This document shows positions 60,401-64,000 of a stretch of 64,000 nt of DNA, one piece after another. Under the pieces are notes generated by a model. It saw only the letters and a list, made by a program, of their open reading frames with translations. It made no database searches and had not been told where the DNA came from. The DNA comes from Calvatia gigantea. Taxonomy: Eukaryota; Basidiomycota; Agaricomycetes; Agaricales; Lycoperdaceae. Location: positions 682,001-746,000 of the forward strand of contig JACAAK010000006.1 of assembly GCA_025093985.1 (NCBI GenBank). The letters run 5' to 3'. The stretch's first letter is position 1; every line of letters begins with the position of its first letter. The position numbers were made by a program, and so were the translations under genes.

Positions 60401-62303
60401 TTCTCTAGCGCACTGATTAGCTGAATTAGCTTCTCAGAAGCCTCAGACTTCTTTCGAAGGAGGACTACATGTGCGTGAGAAGAAAAGTCGTCAAGGAACG
60501 TCATTGCCCATTTATATTTATGGTAACTAATGACGGGCAGTTCCAGCAAGTCTGAGTGACATAGCTCAAAGACTGCGGTGGCTCGCTTGGAGTTAATCGG
60601 GAAGGGGTTATTATGCATTTTCCCCTTGGCACAGCCGTTGCAAATGCCTTTCCGAGTAGATGGTGCGGGAATTGATGCGATGCCCTCAACGTGCTTTGGA
60701 AGCTCGGAGAGCGCGCGATCCGAAGGATGTCCCATTCGACGATGCCAATTGATATAATCAAGTTGGCGTAAGGTCAACGCTACTGGGTTCTCCTTGCTAT
60801 TGTGCAAGACATATGTGTGCACCATATGTACGTTGTTTTTGAACAAACGATGAGGCCAGGCAGATAATACAGCTCTTCCTGATTTATCACGGATGGTGGT
60901 CCCCTTAACGGTTGCCTCTAAAACATAGCCGTTCCGAAGAATCTGGCCTGAGGACATTAACCGTTCTGTGATTTCTTTGATGTAAAAGACCGGCGCAATA
61001 CACGAAGTAGCGCTCTTGGACTTTCCCTTGTCTGTCACGTCATGCTGGAAAATCACAGACCCTCGTCCTGTCATTTCATAAATCCGGTTGCCAGCGGCTT
61101 GTATAAGCCCGAAATGGCCCATCTTAACCTCTGCGAAATCAGAGAGATAACCGGTGACATGGTACGATGCTCCAGAATCAAGGAGCCAGTCTGCGTTATT
61201 CACAGAATGTTTATTCCCTTCTTCTCGACACTTTTGGCACTGAGACAAATCACAAATGTGATATGTAATGATCTGATTAAGATCCTCGTGCTCTTCGTGG
61301 AGTTCTGACCTCAACTTGTCTGAATACTCGTGATTATTCATGGTATATGTAGCGTTCATCTTACTTTCCAGCTTAGTTATACCAGCGGAATAAGCAGAAG
61401 GGGAAGCGCCTTGGGCGCGCTTCCAGCATACATTGCAGTTTATGAAGTCTGTACAGCGGTGTCTACGACGAGTCCCTATAGGAGGTGGACGACGTGCTAC
61501 ATCTGCATAGGTGCCCCGCTCTCTTCGGCGGCCACCTGGTCGTCCCAACTCAACCTCGGAATCTCCAGGGCGTCCCGCTCCGAGGCGGACAGACCCTGCG
61601 TCTGTATCGTTCCGTCCCATCCGTTGATGGGGCTGCACATCATCCTCTGCGTCAGAACAAGAATAGTAGTCAGTTGAAGGTACTGACCCGCACCCTCCAT
61701 CGGAACCGTAGTCAGTGTCTGAGTCATTGTCATCTAGGACCGACTCGAGGACAGACTCGATCTCCTTCGGTGCCTGCTTCTTCTTGAGCGGCTTGGGCCT
61801 CTTGATAATCGCCGGCTTGTTATACACAGGGGCCGGCCACGCGATCTCGTCTTCCTCCCTTGTGACGGTGGATGGAGAGGGCTCGACATCCATCTCATCA
61901 AAGCGCTTCCACATCTCCTCCGAACTCTCGCCCGACGAAGAAGTTGATTTGAGACGTTCGTCCCACTTCTTCAGTGCGGTAACCTTGGCTTTCACCGAAG
62001 GTTTGCGACGAGCTTCGGGCTCGGGCACAGTGATGCGCGACGCGAGCGGAGTGGCATTGCTGCCAGTGGCTGCCGAGTTAGAGGCAACAGGAGGTGTCTT
62101 GGCTCGACGCGTTGCTTCTACAAGGGCATGAGTGGATGGTGGCGGCACGGTTTGTGCCTGCGACACGAAATCCACGTCCTGGATATAGCCGGAAGAGGTG
62201 GCGGCATTGCCTTGCGCACCTCCCTCCTTTCCCTTTCCTTTCCCCTTTCCTCGAGGGCGCCATCGGCGTTTCTTCTCGCCGTCGCCTTCTCCTCCAGATG
62301 GCT

Positions 62304-62334
<31 letters not shown>

Positions 62335-63189
62335 GGGCTTTTTAGACCCCGAAGGTTGCTGCTGACCTTGCGGTCGCTGTCCACCTTGCTGCTGCTGGCG
62401 CTGCTGCTGCTGCTGCTGCCCACCTCCCTGTCGTGGAGTAAAGCGCGCTCGTTGCGCATGGGCAGTCTGGTTGGAGGCGTAAGCGGCAATGATGCTGCTT
62501 CGGGCCTTATCCTACGTCAACTCGTGGAGCGACGTGTTTGAGGTGAGGAGCATCTGAGCTACATGGCTCAAAGACGGGTGGAGGGAGTGGAGGAGGACCA
62601 TTGTTTCGATCTCCGGGGCGATGCCACTATCCATGGCGTCAAGCTGCCCGAAGATCTGCTGGAGCTCGCTCATCTTGAGCGAGGGATCACCGCCGAGAGG
62701 AAGTTCAAACGTTATTGCGCGAATGAACTCATTATAGACCTGAGCTGGTCCAGGAAGGCCGTATTGGCCCTGCAACTGAGACCAGAGAGCGCGAGCATCC
62801 CGGGCGGAATGCTTCAACATGCTGTTGGGGAGAGTTGCCTCTATCAACCCAAGAGCACGCATTCAGAGGTTGTTTGCCATACCAACACTGCGGCGCTCCT
62901 CAGCAGTCGCAGGAATTGGGGTTCCTGGTCGTGCGGGACATGCCGGCGAAGTGCTAGTCGCCGGGGTAGCAGGGTGCTCAGGCCCGTAAGCCTGCTCGTA
63001 CTGGACGGGTTCGTCCATAGCTCCAGAGAAGTCCCATCCAGTCCAGGAGCAGTCGTTTAAGGAAATGCACATCAGTGCAGACCGAAGGCGAAGCGACCAG
63101 ATAGTGTAATTCCCCGTCCCAGTAAGGACGGGAAGCTGTCCGCTAGGGGTTTGAACAAAACCCTGCGGAGCAGGTGCCGGTTTGGACAT
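57418..63189 (-). pseudogene. Copia E gag-pol polyprotein with two in-frame stops in gag
   Basis: One frame of about 1924 codons from ATG 63189 (MSKPAPAPQGF) to TAA 57418-57420, interrupted by TGA 62863-62865 and TAG 62512-62514, both in gag. From 62175 down, 1585 codons are open. Counting from there: Cys motif C-D-L-S-Q-C-Q-K-C then protease Asp333 in WLLDSGASYH; GAG-pre-integrase zinc site (HRRMGH, CNGCAKGK); integrase core Asp542, Asp604, Glu640 (D-D-35-E); Pro-rich linker; RT with YVDD at 1250-1253; RNase H with SDSDW and SSTEAEY near 1460. All catalytic residues are present. Gag shows NYTIWSLRLRSAL and a Gln-rich tail. Suppressing or repairing the two stops would be needed for activity, so it is classed as a recently broken copy. 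Confidence 0.94.
62300..62425 (-). repeat. CAG/CTG-rich polyglutamine segment in gag
   Basis: Runs of GCTGCT on the plus strand encode Gln tracts in the gag-protease linker. Equivalent segments at 48820-48920 (C) and 51400-51510 (D) differ in length, typical of microsatellite slippage. Confidence 0.8.
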
Positions 63190-63373
63190 ATCTAAGATTG
63201 GGTAAACACGCGTTAGCATCATGTAGGACTGCAGTGCGTGATGCACGCGTCGCAACATGGGGCAGACTCCGGGATCAAATGGACCAGAGGGCCACCGTCT
63301 CCCAGGTTGCATACGACCGTAGCCTCCTACACTCTACCAGCGTTGCTAAACGCAGTCGGAGTGAGCGGCGGTC

Positions 63374-63386
63374 GGGGCCCATAACC
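63374..63386 (-). other. Primer-binding site of copia E
   Basis: In element orientation GGTTATGGGCCCC directly follows the LTR end TTAACA, as in the other elements of the cluster. Confidence 0.75.
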
Positions 63387-63795
63387 TGTTAAGACGAGTA
63401 CACCACAATAGCATAGGCTAGTGGCGGAGGGGAGTCGTACTCACTGGGTTTGTTGAGATGTTGATTGTAGACCGTGGCTAGTGGATATCTTAGTGGAATG
63501 TTGGGCAGAAGAGTAGACTAGATTGTCTAAAGAATATACGCATACTACATAGGTCTTATATATCTAATGTCTCTGGTCTGTGCGCCGTTCTACCTAATAC
63601 AGGTGAGGTCTTATCTGCCAGTAGCATATACAGAGCATACTGCGTACATTGTTCTATTTAATAGACCATGACCAGCAACCTAGAGTGCGGTCTAGTACAT
63701 TGTTCGTTATCTCTCTTCAAGAGTGAAGTACTCAAGAACCCGTTTCAGCTATAAACAGACTGAACCAACGTAGTGGTACGGATCGAGATTCAACA
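63387..63795 (-). repeat. Copia E 5' LTR
   Basis: 409 bp; differs from the 3' LTR at about three sites, all transitions. Confidence 0.94.
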
Positions 63796-63800
63796 TTCAT

Positions 63801-64000
63801 TGTAAGCAAGTATTGTGATCTCATTCTGTTTACTAGTATACCTCCATGTGCCTTTACCCTGTGTCTGTTTCTTTAGCTATATCTGTCTCAGTGTTCTCCA
63901 GACTGACTCACACATCAACATTCCCTGTTGTACAGACATTTCATGTATAACTCCATCTGTTCAACCAGATGGCTCTTGTCTATTTAAGCATAGTTACCAC
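63801..64000 (+). repeat. Diverged gypsy-type LTR running off the right edge
   Basis: From about 63812 the sequence follows the gypsy LTR at 2243-2549: an ACCTCC block, GACTCA, then GACATTTCATGTA, CAACCAGATGG against CAACTGGATGG, and CTATTTAAGCATA against TGTATTTAAGCATA. Copia E inserted at or near its left end. The right end is outside the window. Confidence 0.6.

Larger units (their letters stand above)
56984..63795 (-). mobile_element. Copia element E, full length and nearly intact
   Basis: 6812 bp, target duplication TTCAT (56979-56983, 63796-63800). LTRs of 409 bp (56984-57392, 63387-63795) differ at about three positions. The primer-binding site is at 63374-63386 and the purine tract abuts 57393. 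Only two in-frame stops break gag-pol. By LTR identity and coding integrity it is the youngest LTR element here. Confidence 0.96.

Overview
The window looks like a chromosome segment of a basidiomycete fungus, probably an Agaricomycete. The host genes are split by many short GT-AG introns, mostly 46-95 nt. The recognisable host proteins are fungal: a KRE6/SKN1 glucan-synthesis protein, a secreted intradiol dioxygenase, a carboxymuconate cyclase and eIF3 subunit L. The rest is fungal LTR retrotransposon and DNA transposon sequence. No species is assigned. Intron positions were worked out by eye from splice consensus, reading phase and family motifs.

Layout. (1) 1-5785 is transposon debris: the end of a long LTR sits inside a Ty3/gypsy integrase-chromodomain remnant; an extra ORF and the gypsy 3' LTR follow; that LTR joins directly to a 5'-truncated Ty1/copia pol with its 3' LTR. 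(2) 5786-24840 is the host gene island: an ADP-ribosyltransferase-fold-like membrane-anchored protein (+), carboxy-cis,cis-muconate cyclase (-), a small hypothetical (-), a secreted intradiol dioxygenase (+), KRE6/SKN1 (-) and a family-2 polysaccharide synthase (+) diverging from one 228-bp promoter, about 3 kb without a confident gene, then eIF3l (+). (3) 24841-28214 holds a 1.8-kb inverted-repeat (foldback) transposon with 8-bp target duplications, possibly inside an older LTR. (4) 28215-63795 is a nested retrotransposon cluster.

The nest can be resolved exactly from target-site duplications. One copia element (D, TSD ATTTC, 28215-56812) has its 5' LTR split by three later insertions within 51 bp of LTR sequence: a non-coding LTR element (LARD-1, TSD CGGCG), a second copy of the same family (LARD-2, TSD TATAA) and a reverse-strand copia (C, TSD CATTC). 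LARD-2 carries a Tc1 DNA transposon (TA duplication, 212-bp TIRs, DD34E transposase with an uninterrupted ORF). A further, nearly intact copia (E, TSD TTCAT, 56984-63795) lies just right of D. Removing the inserts leaves a 407-bp D 5' LTR, the same length as its 3' LTR.

How the parts relate. Copia elements C, D and E and both LARDs share LTR termini, the polypurine tract, the leader and the primer-binding site GGTTATGGGCCC, which matches half-tRNA priming by the initiator-Met anticodon arm as in Drosophila copia. The LARDs contain only a decayed but collinear copia body, yet both copies share the same decay. This implies they moved after losing coding capacity, presumably using proteins of relatives like E. 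Most premature stops in the copia and gypsy remnants fit CpG-to-TpG decay, as expected from cytosine methylation.
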